From Shimazuella soli (GTDB lineage: Bacteria > Bacillota > Bacilli > Thermoactinomycetales > Thermoactinomycetaceae): DNA of 64,000 nt. The notes under the pieces are model-generated. The model made no database searches, was not told the origin of the DNA, and worked only from the letters and a program-made list of their open reading frames with translations. Location: contig NZ_JAKWBN010000005.1 of the NCBI RefSeq assembly GCF_022511585.1, positions 124,001-188,000 on the forward strand, written 5' to 3'. Shown here piece by piece: positions 26,479-35,172 of the stretch (its first letter is position 1; the number at the start of each line of letters is the position of its first letter). The translations under genes were made by a program, and so were the position numbers.

Positions 26479-26898
26479 ATGTACTATAGCTATAGACGCA
26501 GATCATCAGGCAGTTCTTTTTTGATATTCCTAGTTATCTCAGCAGTCGTCATCTTGTTTATTTCTCCGCGAGCACGCAGGAAAGTTGGAGGCTGGCTTGG
26601 TGCCCTTTCCTCCTTATTGATGGGAGTAGGGAAAGAAGTAGGTCGCAAAGTCAATCAAGTAGGGATCAATATTACCGATAAGTTTCGGACGTATAAGTTA
26701 TCTGACCTAGCAGGCGGCTTCATGCGGACATATACCGCTTCGAAAGGAAGCAAAGTGGCTTCCGATGAGGAAGAAGAGGAAGATAAAATTTATTTCCATG
26801 ATCTCACTTCACGTGAGAATCAAACGGATGAAGATGATGAGCATCATGAAGATAATCATGATGGAAATGATGATACAAAGAAGTACCCACATGAGTAA
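26479..26898 (+). CDS. Small membrane protein with acidic tail
   Basis: 139 residues. One N-terminal membrane helix (FLIFLVISAVVILFI), a basic amphipathic stretch (PRARRKVGGWLG), a central region reminiscent of YtxH-like proteins (GKEVGRKVNQVGINITDK), and a very acidic His/Asp tail (EEEEEDK ... DEDDEHHEDNHDGNDD). The tail could bind cations. It lies 56 bases after polC and ends with two terminators. Function unknown. Confidence 0.65.
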   Translation: MYYSYRRRSSGSSFLIFLVISAVVILFISPRARRKVGGWLGALSSLLMGVGKEVGRKVNQVGINITDKFRTYKLSDLAGGFMRTYTASKGSKVASDEEEEEDKIYFHDLTSRENQTDEDDEHHEDNHDGNDDTKKYPHE

Positions 26899-26901
26899 AT
26901 T

Positions 26902-26934
26902 TAAGATCTCTCCATAGAGGGATCTTTTCTTTTT
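26902..26934 (+). terminator. Terminator 1 after the small membrane-protein gene
   Basis: AAGATC...CTC pairs with GAG...GATCTT, followed by TTCTTTTT. Confidence 0.85.
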
Positions 26935-26943
26935 AAAACAAGC

Positions 26944-26971
26944 AAAAAGCACCTATAACAGGTGCTTTTTT
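26944..26971 (+). terminator. Terminator 2 (tandem)
   Basis: AAAAAGCACCT pairs with AGGTGCTTTTTT around five bases. The symmetric stem can act in both directions. Confidence 0.9.
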
Positions 26972-26993
26972 CTATAGATAACTCATTATTTTT

Positions 26994-27235
26994 TGAGTCC
27001 CGTACGTGTTGCTGTACGGGGTTCTTCCACGGTCAGAACCGCGGGTTAGCGGGCCATTGGCCTGGTGTTACTCTGGTCTTGCTCACCTAAACACACAGCG
27101 GGGCCCTCAGGGGACACCGCAACAACGCCCTCCGTAGAGGGATCAGAAGGGTTTCACCCTATCAAATGACCAGCGCATAGCGCAAGGTTCAGCAACCAAA
27201 ATTCCGGAGATGAATCTCCTTATTGATAATATATC
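26994..27235 (-). mobile_element. GC-rich structured relic, probable TnpB guide-RNA scaffold / IS right end
   Basis: About 240 bases of highly structured, GC-rich sequence without a gene. On the minus strand one frame reads AMRWSFDRVKPF and a stop, like a TnpB C-terminus. Stems follow, ending in a hairpin CCCCGTAC/GTACGGGG-like (27021-26999) and then ACTCAA. The final TCAA and preceding hairpin mirror the IS605-type end at 11108. No tnpB body remains. The class is inferred; an unrelated structured RNA is the alternative. Confidence 0.5.
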
Positions 27236-27351
27236 AGACTCTTCTGCCAAAGACAACAACCTTTTCACTTTATTTTGTTTTTTGTATGGGAAAGATTAAA
27301 CTCTTACTCTTTTGTAGAAAAACAGATTGCCATTTAAAGAGTTATAAACGC

Positions 27352-27386
27352 GCAAAACGACTAGAGATATCTCTAATCGTTTTGTC
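27352..27386 (-). terminator. Hairpin downstream of the flavin reductase gene
   Basis: AAAACGA.TAGAGA pairs with TCTCTA.TCGTTTT; the stem ends in TTTTG on the minus strand, 60 bases past the gene. Confidence 0.65.
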
Positions 27387-27446
27387 CTATTTAATGGGTA
27401 AATCTCGATTTGGGCAAAGTATTTAACACAAATGTATAAGATACGC

Positions 27447-28070
27447 CTATTTGAAACGTTTTTCCACTGTAAACGATTCTCCAATCGATGCATAATTATT
27501 TCCAGCCAGCCGGCTGACAGGTTGAAGTTTTTCAGAGAAAATGTACTTCTTTTCAGGATCAAATACTTCTTCACTAAAATGATAACAAACAATCCGAACG
27601 AGCAGAAAATCCATCACAATTTCCCCTTGATCGTTCTTGATCGGCAGATGTTGATGAAGTTTACATTCATAACGTATACGTGCTTCTTTGATACTTGGTA
27701 CAGAAACTCTATCGCTTTGAATGGTAGAGAGATTTGTCAAAGCTAACTCACTTTGATCTGCTTCAAGTGGAGCACCTGTTTTGTCTACATCACCTATAAT
27801 TTGTTCATCACAAATATGAATGACAAGTTCCTTATTTTCAATCGCATTACGCGCTGTATCTTTCATTTGACTTTGATTGCGTCCAATGGATATAGAGAGC
27901 AAAGGAGGATCAGAAGAGACAGCATTAAAGTAACTGAACGGAGCTGCATTTACAACACCATTGACGGTGGATAATGTGGTAACAAATGCAATAGGCCGAG
28001 GAATAACAGAACCACTCATTAATTTATAATTTTCGATAGTGGAAAGGTCATCAGGATAAATTTTAAACAT
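27447..28070 (-). CDS. Flavin reductase-like FMN-binding protein
   Basis: 207 residues from ATG 28070 (AAGGAAGG upstream); an ATG two codons earlier is possible. Flavin-reductase-domain pattern: SGSVIPRPIAFVTTLSTVNGVVNAAPFSYFNAVSSDPPLLSISIG, then KDTARNAIENKELVIHI. Members bind FMN and reduce it, or act as flavoprotein oxidoreductases. Monocistronic on the minus strand, ending in a hairpin. Partner monooxygenase not seen. Confidence 0.85.
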   Translation of the reverse strand: MFKIYPDDLSTIENYKLMSGSVIPRPIAFVTTLSTVNGVVNAAPFSYFNAVSSDPPLLSISIGRNQSQMKDTARNAIENKELVIHICDEQIIGDVDKTGAPLEADQSELALTNLSTIQSDRVSVPSIKEARIRYECKLHQHLPIKNDQGEIVMDFLLVRIVCYHFSEEVFDPEKKYIFSEKLQPVSRLAGNNYASIGESFTVEKRFK

Positions 28071-28079
28071 ATACATGCC

Positions 28080-28340
28080 TTCCTTTCGATTATATGCAAA
28101 TTCTCAGCAAGTGGAATAGCTAGTTCGTGAAATTGCGAATCTTTTCGACAGGATAGATGATACAATAACTTGGCAATAGATGTATAGACGAACTGCTAAA
28201 AAAGGTCTGTTATTATAGTTCGGATTGTCATATCGAAATTAAAAATAGATATTTTATTAAGATGTGATGTATATTATGCAACAGGCTCTTAAAGACATAA
28301 CTCTAAATATTTACAATAATTTACTTTTATTGGGATTTAT
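28080..28340. other. Intergenic region without recognised features
   Basis: AT-rich; contains the promoter region of the flavin reductase on the minus side. No gene or repeat supported. Confidence 0.4.
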
Positions 28341-28349
28341 TTGAGGGCT

Positions 28350-28560
28350 AGAGGTTGTTGAATAAATAGATTTGAACACTGGATAAGGTCGCTGATCCAC
28401 CCCAAAAAGTATTACTTTGGAACCTTCGGTTCCGCTTCGCGAGTGGGGAACCCGGGATGTGTGTTTTTTCCGCGTCTGTTGTTGAAAAAACACATAGGAC
28501 GCTCCACCCACACAAAGCGAGACTTGTGCCCAAGGCTTAGGTGCACATCTGCGCTTTTGA
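28350..28560. mobile_element. Insertion-sequence relic with IS903-like end
   Basis: GTTGTTGAATAAATAGATTT at 28354 resembles the IS903 (IS5-family) terminal repeat, which reads GGCTTTGTTGAATAAATC. The following 170 bases are GC-rich, with hairpins GGAACC-ttc-GGTTCC and an 11-bp stem (TGTGTTTTTTC...GAAAAAACACA, about 28459-28493). No transposase frame survives, so this is a decayed or non-autonomous element. The family call rests on recall. Confidence 0.4.
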
Positions 28561-28581
28561 GACGAATAAAGCAACAGACTC

Positions 28582-28661
28582 GAATGTATTGAATATCTAA
28601 TTGGTAAAAAACGAACATTTACATAGTAACAGCCCAAGATATCGTATCTCGGGCTGTTTTG
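28582..28661 (+). repeat. Dispersed repeat, copy A, ending in a terminator
   Basis: About 80 bases that align with 35461-35538 over their whole length: GAATGTAT, ATCTAAT, CATTTACATAGT, AAGATA and TCTYGGGCYGTTTTG are shared. The last part is a terminator hairpin (ACAGCCCAAGATA/TATCTCGGGCTGT, then TTTTG). Both copies can encode a similar short C-terminus (LECIEYLIGKKRTFT here). Likely the 3' end of an old duplicated element. Confidence 0.7.
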
Positions 28662-28700
28662 CTTCATAGTGTATCGAGCATAGAAGTTTGATAAAGAGGA

Positions 28701-29342
28701 CTAAATCATATCCGTATGGGTGATTTTCCAGTGTACATTTCTTAGCAGATCCTCTAAGTTTTCTTTGTCTGCTTGTTTAAAAAAATCAATGATTTGCTTA
28801 TGCTGATGATTCATCTCTTTTAATGCATCAAAAAGTTTTTGTTTATCCTGGCTTAGATACACTTGGCGGATAAAACTATTTTGTAGGGAATTGAGCATAT
28901 CGATTAACGTGCTGTTGTCGCACTTATTAATATATACATAATGAAAATCGGTTTGGTATTTTTGATAATCCGCATAATTTTGTCGATCGATGGCAATGTC
29001 GATTTTTGCGACTAGTTTTTCCATCGTTTGGATATCTTCATCTGTAAGGTGATCGACTGCTAGTGTTGCAGCAAATCCATCGAGTACCCCGACTACTTGG
29101 AAGATATCTAGTTTCTTTTTCGTATCCATATCACTGACAATAAACCCTCGGCGTGGTATATATTCCAACAAATTTTCTGAAGCTAATTGAATCAAAGCTT
29201 CTCTTACAGGCGTTCTGCTCACTTCTAAATTTTTGCAGATAGATGCTTCGTTTACTTTTTGATTGGGGAGCAATGTTCCATTCTGAATTTTTTGGGCAAT
29301 GTAGTTATATACATGATCTTTTAAAGACTGATATTTTTTGAT
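28701..29342 (-). CDS. GntR-family regulator (FCD type) with apparent ATC start
   Basis: 213 residues if started at ATC 29342. Winged helix: YQSLKDHVYNYIAQKIQNG, then NEASICKNLEVSRTPVREALIQLASENLLEYIPRRG. C-terminal all-helical FCD ligand domain with DFHYVYINKCDN. AGGAGG (29351-29356) lies 8 bases before ATC 29342 (ATC 29345 is also in frame), and no ATG/GTG/TTG lies nearby; TTG 29273 would remove half the DNA-binding domain. Divergent from the catabolic operon at 29607, whose control region holds TGTATACA palindromes; probably represses it and itself until an amino-acid-derived ligand binds. Confidence 0.8.
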   Translation of the reverse strand: MKKYQSLKDHVYNYIAQKIQNGTLLPNQKVNEASICKNLEVSRTPVREALIQLASENLLEYIPRRGFIVSDMDTKKKLDIFQVVGVLDGFAATLAVDHLTDEDIQTMEKLVAKIDIAIDRQNYADYQKYQTDFHYVYINKCDNSTLIDMLNSLQNSFIRQVYLSQDKQKLFDALKEMNHQHKQIIDFFKQADKENLEDLLRNVHWKITHTDMI

Positions 29343-29366
29343 GATATTTTCCTCCTAAAGACGAAC

Positions 29367-29396
29367 TACAGTATATACAGTATACAATATACAGCA
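29367..29396. promoter_or_regulatory. Candidate GntR operator in the gntR leader
   Basis: CAGTATATACAGTATACAAT region with repeated GTATAC cores, matching the TGTATACA elements before the operon at 29607. Position just upstream of the gntR ribosome binding site suggests autoregulation. Confidence 0.5.
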
Positions 29397-29479
29397 ATAA
29401 AGGATAGAGATAATGTATCATCACTAAGGGTGTTTCTTCAAGTTTGGGGAGGAGAGGCTTTTAAAAAACAGAAAAAATA

Positions 29480-29552
29480 TTGATATAAAAATAGGATTAT
29501 GATATAAAAGATGCAACCCCAAAAACTGTATACAAAATACTGTATACAAAAT
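29480..29552 (+). promoter_or_regulatory. Promoter of the amino-acid catabolic operon with tandem GntR operator
   Basis: TTGATA (29480-29485), 17-base spacer, TATAAA (29503-29508). Just downstream, CTGTATACAAAATA occurs twice head to tail (29525-29538, 29539-29552), each with the palindrome TGTATACA. A repressor bound there would block elongation or initiation. Confidence 0.7.
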
Positions 29553-29606
29553 ACAATATATAATATATATTATTTTTACCTGATAAAATATGGGGTGAGA
29601 CAAAAG

Positions 29607-30830
29607 ATGAATACAGAAAAATATGAAGAGATGCGTCCAGGAACAAAAACAGTATGGGCAGGGGAGAAAAAATTTAGAGCCTATCGGGCAACACAAGTGC
29701 CTGTAGTTTTAAGTGTCGCCTATGATTATAGCGATGTAGATGAGTGGTATGACGTAGCCATGAATAGAAAATCCGGCTATACCTATAATCGGATGGGAAA
29801 TCCAACCGTTCAGGCATTTGAAGAAAAGATAAGGATTTTAGAAGGTGCAGAAGCAGCAGTCGGTTTTTCATCGGGAATGGGAGCAATCAGCAGTACGCTG
29901 TATAGTTTTCTTCGTCCAAATGATCGAGTGGTTTCCGTAAAAGATACGTATGGAGCAACAAATAAAATATTTACTGAGTTTTTGCCTAGAATCCATGTAG
30001 ATGTTGTTTTATGTAATACAAATGACCAAGATCAGATTGAAAGAGAAATCAGAAAAGGTTGTAAGATTCTCTATTTGGAGACTCCCACCAATCCAACTTT
30101 ACGTATTTTGGATATTGAGCGCCTAGCCAAAGCTGCCAAAACTGTTGGAGCCATCGTTGTAGTGGATAATACGTTTGCGACTCCTATCAATCAAAATCCA
30201 CTATTTTTAGGAGCAGATATTGTCTTACACAGTGCTACCAAGTTTTTAAGTGGTCATGCGGATGCTTTAGGCGGGGTAGCATGCGGGTCGAAAGAATTAA
30301 TGGAAGAGGTTTATCATTATCGGGAAATCAATGGAGCAACCATGGACCCTATGTCCGCGTATCTGATTTTAAGAGGAATGAAAACGCTTAAATTACGAAT
30401 TCAGCAACAAGCGAAAAGTGCATTGGAAATCGCGAGATTTTTACAAGAGCAAGAACTAGTAGCATCTGTCTACTACCCTGGACTAGATACTCACCACAAT
30501 CATCAAATTGCCAAACAACAGATGAAGGGATTTGGCGGGATTGTCAGTTTTGACTTAAAAGGGGAAATGGATGCAGTTCGACTTTTGCTTCCAAAACTCC
30601 AATATGCAAATCGAGCTGGGAATTTAGGTGCAGTGGAAACGATTTACGGACCGGCAAGAACGACAAGCCATGTGGAGTGCACGTTAGAAGAACGGCAAGA
30701 ATTGGGAATATCAGAAGGTCTTGTTCGCATTTCCGTAGGTATTGAAGATACAGAAGATCTGATAGCGGATCTAAAACAAGCTTTTAAGTATTTAGAATCC
30801 AAAAACGAGATAATCCAATCAATCAGATAA
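29607..30830 (+). CDS. PLP-dependent gamma-lyase/synthase, Cys/Met metabolism family
   Basis: 407 residues, fold-type I. Motifs: YTYNRMGNPTVQAFEEKI, SSGMGAISSTLYSFL (phosphate loop), DNTFATPINQNPL, SATKFLSGHADALGG with the PLP lysine, and GNLGAVETIYGPARTTSH near the substrate. It matches methionine/cystathionine gamma-lyases and gamma-synthases; the exact reaction cannot be fixed. Start at ATG 29607. It is first in an operon with homoserine dehydrogenase and aldehyde dehydrogenase, so gamma-elimination of a homoserine-type amino acid is plausible. Confidence 0.85.
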   Translation: MNTEKYEEMRPGTKTVWAGEKKFRAYRATQVPVVLSVAYDYSDVDEWYDVAMNRKSGYTYNRMGNPTVQAFEEKIRILEGAEAAVGFSSGMGAISSTLYSFLRPNDRVVSVKDTYGATNKIFTEFLPRIHVDVVLCNTNDQDQIEREIRKGCKILYLETPTNPTLRILDIERLAKAAKTVGAIVVVDNTFATPINQNPLFLGADIVLHSATKFLSGHADALGGVACGSKELMEEVYHYREINGATMDPMSAYLILRGMKTLKLRIQQQAKSALEIARFLQEQELVASVYYPGLDTHHNHQIAKQQMKGFGGIVSFDLKGEMDAVRLLLPKLQYANRAGNLGAVETIYGPARTTSHVECTLEERQELGISEGLVRISVGIEDTEDLIADLKQAFKYLESKNEIIQSIR

Positions 30831-30841
30831 GGGGAAATAAC

Positions 30842-31882
30842 ATGAGCCATAAAATCGCATTACTTGGATTTGGTGTTGTTGGACAAGGTTTAGCCGAAAT
30901 TATTTTACAGAAAGAAAAACTACTGGAAAACGATATTGATTTCCAAGCGAAAATAGTAGCGATATCAGATGTGATGAAAGGTTCTATTTATCATCCGGAT
31001 GGATTAGATCTCTCTAAAGCTCTTCAAGCAGTAAAAGAGACAGGCAAATTGGATGATTATCCAGATCATCCTGGTCTTATAAGAGATTGGAATAGTTTTC
31101 AGACCATACGGGACACCAATGCAGATACGATAGTGGAAATGACTTTTACAGATGTGAAAACAGGTCAACCTGCGATTGATCACTGTAGAGCAGCATTTGA
31201 AAGTAAAAAAAATGTAGTGATGAGCAATAAGGGACCAGTTGCCTTGGCGTATCAAGAATTATCAGAGTTGGCCAAAAAAAATAATGTCCGATGGGGATAC
31301 GAAGGAACCGTTATGAGTGGAACACCAGCACTTCGAATGCCAATCGTCTCCTTAGCGGGTAATGAAATCACAGAAATCAGGGGAATTTTAAATGGAACAA
31401 CCAATTACATTTTAACCAAAATGGAAGACGGACTTACTTACGAAAAAGCGTTGGCAGAAGCTCAGTCGCTCGGTTATGCAGAAGCTGATCCAACAAGTGA
31501 TGTAGAAGGCTATGATGCACAATATAAAATTACCATTTTAGCCAACGTTTTGTTACATGTTCCGCTAAATCGATCAGATGTAGAGTGCGTGGGAATAAGC
31601 CATTTGACGCCAGAGGACATCGAACAAGCTAGAAATGAAGGGAAACGATGGAAACTAATCGCGGAGTGTAAAAAAGTGAACGGTCAATATATCGCGAAAG
31701 TCAGCCCGCAAGCGATTCCACTTACCGATCCCTTGGCTGGGGTAGGAGGAGCAGTCAATGCGATCACCTATCATTGTGATTTAGCAGGACCGATTACGCT
31801 AATTGGTGCAGGAGCAGGACGTACAGAAACTGGGTTTTCTATCCTTATCGACTTGATCAACATCAGTAGAGGCCAATTATAG
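30842..31882 (+). CDS. Homoserine dehydrogenase-like protein without ACT domain
   Basis: 346 residues. Rossmann motif LLGFGVVGQGLAEI, then the catalytic region MSNKGPVALAYQELSELAKK and GILNGTTNYILTKMEDG...EAQSLGYAEADPTSDVEGYDA, which is the homoserine dehydrogenase signature. It interconverts homoserine and aspartate semialdehyde with NAD(P). There is no C-terminal ACT domain for threonine feedback, and the genes around it are catabolic, so oxidation of homoserine is the likely direction. Starts 11 bases after the PLP gene. Confidence 0.85.
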   Translation: MSHKIALLGFGVVGQGLAEIILQKEKLLENDIDFQAKIVAISDVMKGSIYHPDGLDLSKALQAVKETGKLDDYPDHPGLIRDWNSFQTIRDTNADTIVEMTFTDVKTGQPAIDHCRAAFESKKNVVMSNKGPVALAYQELSELAKKNNVRWGYEGTVMSGTPALRMPIVSLAGNEITEIRGILNGTTNYILTKMEDGLTYEKALAEAQSLGYAEADPTSDVEGYDAQYKITILANVLLHVPLNRSDVECVGISHLTPEDIEQARNEGKRWKLIAECKKVNGQYIAKVSPQAIPLTDPLAGVGGAVNAITYHCDLAGPITLIGAGAGRTETGFSILIDLINISRGQL

Positions 31883-31914
31883 GGTCATGAGATAAAATCC
31901 GATGAGGTGAGCAA

Positions 31915-33360
31915 ATGATTATGAAAACGTTGCCAAAGCAAAAACCGATGTATATCGGTGGACAATGGGTCAAACGCGAAAAAACAATCGATGTGTATGA
32001 TCCGCAAGACAAAAACTTGATTGCAACTGTTCCCGCAGCTACAAAAGAAGATATGCTTTATACCATTGAAGAAGCAAAAGAAGGCTTTAAGATAGCAGCG
32101 TCAATGCCAACGTATGATCGAATCAAAGTTCTGAATGATGCTGCTAGCTGGATCGAAAAAAATCTGGAAGAGTACGCGACTACAATTGCCCGAGAAGGCA
32201 GTAAAACGATAAAAGAAGCGAGAAAAGAAGTAACTCGTTGTATCCATACGCTTCGGATAAGCGCAGAAGAAGCGAGAAGAATCAATGGAGAAACCATTTC
32301 TTTTGATCAAGCACAGGGAAGCGAAAATCGAATCGGTTACTATTATCGCTTTCCCATTGGAATAATTGGTGCAATAACGCCTTTTAATGATCCATTAAAT
32401 CTAGTGGCTCATAAAGTAGGACCTGCGATTGCGTCGGGTAACGCCATTATTGTGAAACCAGCACCAGTTACACCATTGAGTGCACTATTATTAGCAGAAG
32501 CCTTTGAACAGGCTGGGCTTCCACCAAAGGTTCTATCCGTGATTACGGGTGATGCTGGGGAAATTGGAGATGCAATGGTAACTCATCCCGATATCAGAAT
32601 GATTTCATTTACAGGTGGACTAGCTACAGGGAAAGCGATTATGAAGAAAGCGGGATTAAAAAAAATAAGCATGGAGCTTGGCTCCAATTCTCCTGTTATC
32701 ATCTTAGATGATGCTGATCTAGATGAGGCGGTGGAGTCCACTGTTTCTGGTGCATTTTGGGCTGCTGGGCAAAATTGTGTTGGAGTTCAGCGGATTTATG
32801 TTCAAGAGAAAAATTATGATGAGTTTATAGATAAATTTGTATCACGAACCAAACGATATCGAGTTGGAGATAAGCTATCGGAAGATACGGATATGGGGCC
32901 GCTGATTTCGGAAAATGAAGCCAAGCGAGTAGAAGAATGGGTACAAGAAGCAGTCTATAAAGGGGCAAAACTGTGGTGTGGAGGAACTCGAAAAGGAGCC
33001 TATTATTATCCAACAGTGTTGACAGATGTTCCAGCAGACAGTCGATTAGCACGAGAAGAAGTCTTTGGTCCAGTAGCCATTATATATCGTGTTGCAGATT
33101 TAGATACTGCGATAAATCAATCGAATCAAGTAGATTTTGGGCTGCATGCTGGTATCTTTACTCGTGATCTGAATAAAGCATTTCATGCTATTTCAAGCCT
33201 TGATGTTGGTGGAGTTATGGTAAATGACAGCTCCGATTATCGAATTGATGCAATGCCATTTGGCGGAGTGAAAGGATCAGGTATCGGCAGAGAAGGTGTA
33301 AAATTTGCTATCCAAGAAATGACAGAACCGAAAGTAGTCTGTTTGAAATTGCCTCGTTAG
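31915..33360 (+). CDS. NAD(P)-dependent aldehyde dehydrogenase
   Basis: 481 residues. Motifs: ITPFNDPLNLVAHKVGPA, ISFTGGLATGKAI, MELGSNSPVII with the general-base Glu, and AAGQNCVGVQRI with catalytic Cys. The C-terminus has PFGGVKGSGIGREG. It resembles lactaldehyde/glyceraldehyde-type dehydrogenases. In context it may oxidise aspartate semialdehyde from homoserine to aspartate, or an aldehyde from the PLP reaction. ATG at 31915 or 31921. Confidence 0.88.
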   Translation: MIMKTLPKQKPMYIGGQWVKREKTIDVYDPQDKNLIATVPAATKEDMLYTIEEAKEGFKIAASMPTYDRIKVLNDAASWIEKNLEEYATTIAREGSKTIKEARKEVTRCIHTLRISAEEARRINGETISFDQAQGSENRIGYYYRFPIGIIGAITPFNDPLNLVAHKVGPAIASGNAIIVKPAPVTPLSALLLAEAFEQAGLPPKVLSVITGDAGEIGDAMVTHPDIRMISFTGGLATGKAIMKKAGLKKISMELGSNSPVIILDDADLDEAVESTVSGAFWAAGQNCVGVQRIYVQEKNYDEFIDKFVSRTKRYRVGDKLSEDTDMGPLISENEAKRVEEWVQEAVYKGAKLWCGGTRKGAYYYPTVLTDVPADSRLAREEVFGPVAIIYRVADLDTAINQSNQVDFGLHAGIFTRDLNKAFHAISSLDVGGVMVNDSSDYRIDAMPFGGVKGSGIGREGVKFAIQEMTEPKVVCLKLPR

Positions 33361-33445
33361 GCTCTGTCTTTTCAGATAGGAAAGAAAGCGTTTTCTTGTG
33401 AAGTGAATGAGCTTGGTTTCATTTCATTTTAAAAGGAGAGATTCG

Positions 33446-34828
33446 ATGAGCCCCACGGATAAGCAGCAAAATGAATTGAAACGTACGATGAAAAGCAGAC
33501 ATTTGTTTATGATTTCATTAGGCGGTGTTATTGGGACAGGCCTCTTCTTAAGTTCAGGCTATACACTGAGTCAAGCAGGACCTGGTGGAACGATCTTAGC
33601 CTACTTAGTTGGCGGGATCATTATGTACCTTGTGATGCTATGTTTAGGCGAATTAAGTGTTGCGATGCCAGTTACAGGTTCATTTCATAAGTACGCTACG
33701 GAGTATATAGGTCCCGCTACTGGTTTTGTTGTTGGCTGGCTATATTGGTTAACTTGGGTTGTAACGATCGGGTCAGAGTTTACAGCAGTTGGATTACTTA
33801 TGCAGAGATGGTTCCCCCATGTTTCGGTATGGATTTGGAGTGCTGCACTTGCGATCATTCTATTTCTCTTCAATGCTTTATCTGCAAAATTCTTTGCTGA
33901 AACGGAATTTTGGACGGCAAGTATTAAAGTAATCACGATTATCGTTTTTATTGTTCTGGGGGCAGCAGCTATGTTTGGACTTCTTTCCATGAAAGGTACA
34001 GCTGCACCGATGCTATCCAATTTTACAGGAGCAGGAGGACTTTTCCCGAAGGGGTTACTCCCAGTACTGATGACCATGATTTCCGTTAACTTCGCCTTCT
34101 CAGGAACTGAGCTCATTGGGATAACGGCAGGAGAGAGTGAAAATCCAGAAAAAAATATCCCCCGCTCGATTAAAAATATCATTTGGCGCACCCTATTTTT
34201 CTTTATCGGAGCAATATTTGTCCTAGCTGGCTTGATCAATTGGAAACAGGCAGGAGTCATCGAAAGTCCCTTTGTGATGGTTTTTGATAAGATTGGTATC
34301 CCTTATGCAGCAGATATCATGAACTTTGTTATTATTACGGCGTTAGTATCGGTAGCGAACTCAGGTCTTTATGCTTCGGCAAGGATGTTATGGTCTTTAT
34401 CCCAGGAAAAAATGATCAGCCCCTTTCTAGGAAAAGTTACTCCCAAAGGCGTTCCTTTTAACGCATTACTGGTAAGTATGCTGGTGGCTTGTCTATCGCT
34501 TTTATCCAGTATATATGCTGCGGATACCATTTACTTGGTTCTTGTCGCTCTCTCTGGTTTTGCTGTAGTTGCCGTTTGGATGTCCATTGCTGCATCTCAG
34601 TATATGTTTCGAAAAAGATATGTGAAGCAAGGTGGAGATATCCAAAAGTTAAAATATCGAACTCCCCTCTTTCCAATAGTACCTATTGTTGCATTTCTCC
34701 TATGTCTAGCCTCTTGTATTGGTTTAGCTTTTGATCCAAGCCAACGAGTTGCTTTATACTATGGCATCCCATTTGTCGCTATCTGTTACCTTTTCTATTA
34801 TCTAAAAAATAAAGTGAGATCGAAATAA
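33446..34828 (+). CDS. Amino acid permease, AAT/APC family
   Basis: 460 residues, twelve membrane helices. The N-terminal cytoplasmic part, then [23 protein letters not shown] (helix 1 with the GVIGTGLF substrate motif), [16 protein letters not shown] and [18 protein letters not shown]-like helix 6-7 loop. Start at ATG 33446, after AAAAGGAGAG. It imports the amino acid degraded by this operon, which is consistent with the gene order enzyme-enzyme-enzyme-permease. Confidence 0.88.
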   Translation: MSPTDKQQNELKRTMKSRHLFMISLGGVIGTGLFLSSGYTLSQAGPGGTILAYLVGGIIMYLVMLCLGELSVAMPVTGSFHKYATEYIGPATGFVVGWLYWLTWVVTIGSEFTAVGLLMQRWFPHVSVWIWSAALAIILFLFNALSAKFFAETEFWTASIKVITIIVFIVLGAAAMFGLLSMKGTAAPMLSNFTGAGGLFPKGLLPVLMTMISVNFAFSGTELIGITAGESENPEKNIPRSIKNIIWRTLFFFIGAIFVLAGLINWKQAGVIESPFVMVFDKIGIPYAADIMNFVIITALVSVANSGLYASARMLWSLSQEKMISPFLGKVTPKGVPFNALLVSMLVACLSLLSSIYAADTIYLVLVALSGFAVVAVWMSIAASQYMFRKRYVKQGGDIQKLKYRTPLFPIVPIVAFLLCLASCIGLAFDPSQRVALYYGIPFVAICYLFYYLKNKVRSK

Positions 34829-34843
34829 AGGAGTGGAGAGAAA

Positions 34844-35134
34844 ATGGAGATTTTATCAGATGAAACAGAGAGACTGTTAGTACGCCATGTCTGTTTGATA
34901 ACCGAGGAAAAAAGATACGATGTTTCTCTTATCTACTCCTCTTTATTCTATGGAAAGTATATCGTCACATGCTTTCAAACGGGGAAAATGGTCTTATTAT
35001 CTGCTGATGATATTGACCATGAAGAACATTGGTCGAGCCAGTTGGATGTCCCGCTACAAGATCGAACAGAAATGAAACAGTTTTTAAATCAGACACTGGG
35101 TATGGAATCCCGTTCGTTTGGAGAGCAAATATAG
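34844..35134 (+). CDS. DUF3055-like small cytosolic protein
   Basis: 96 residues, ETERLLVRHVCLITEEKRYDVSLIYSSLFYGKYIVTCFQTGKMVLLSADD; it resembles the SAV0927/DUF3055 family of Bacilli, whose role is unknown. Starts 15 bases after the permease with GGAGTGGAGA upstream and ends in a terminator, closing the operon. A decayed second copy with its terminator lies at 37170-37320. Confidence 0.7.
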   Translation: MEILSDETERLLVRHVCLITEEKRYDVSLIYSSLFYGKYIVTCFQTGKMVLLSADDIDHEEHWSSQLDVPLQDRTEMKQFLNQTLGMESRSFGEQI

Positions 35135-35143
35135 GTCATGTAT

Positions 35144-35172
35144 TTCCCCTTTCTTGGGGGATTTTTCTTTTC
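35144..35172 (+). terminator. Terminator of the catabolic operon
   Basis: TCCCC-tttctt-GGGGGA followed by TTTTTCTTTTC. The same stem, mutated, occurs at 37294-37318 after the decayed copy. Confidence 0.85.

Noticed and set aside
28311-28667. 118-codon minus-strand ORF in the IS relic
   Set aside because: No ribosome binding site, low-complexity protein without motifs, lies across hairpins and a repeat; treated as element relic.
29511-29606. Upstream extension of the PLP enzyme
   Set aside because: It would translate the promoter-proximal operators; ATG 29607 fits the family N-terminus.
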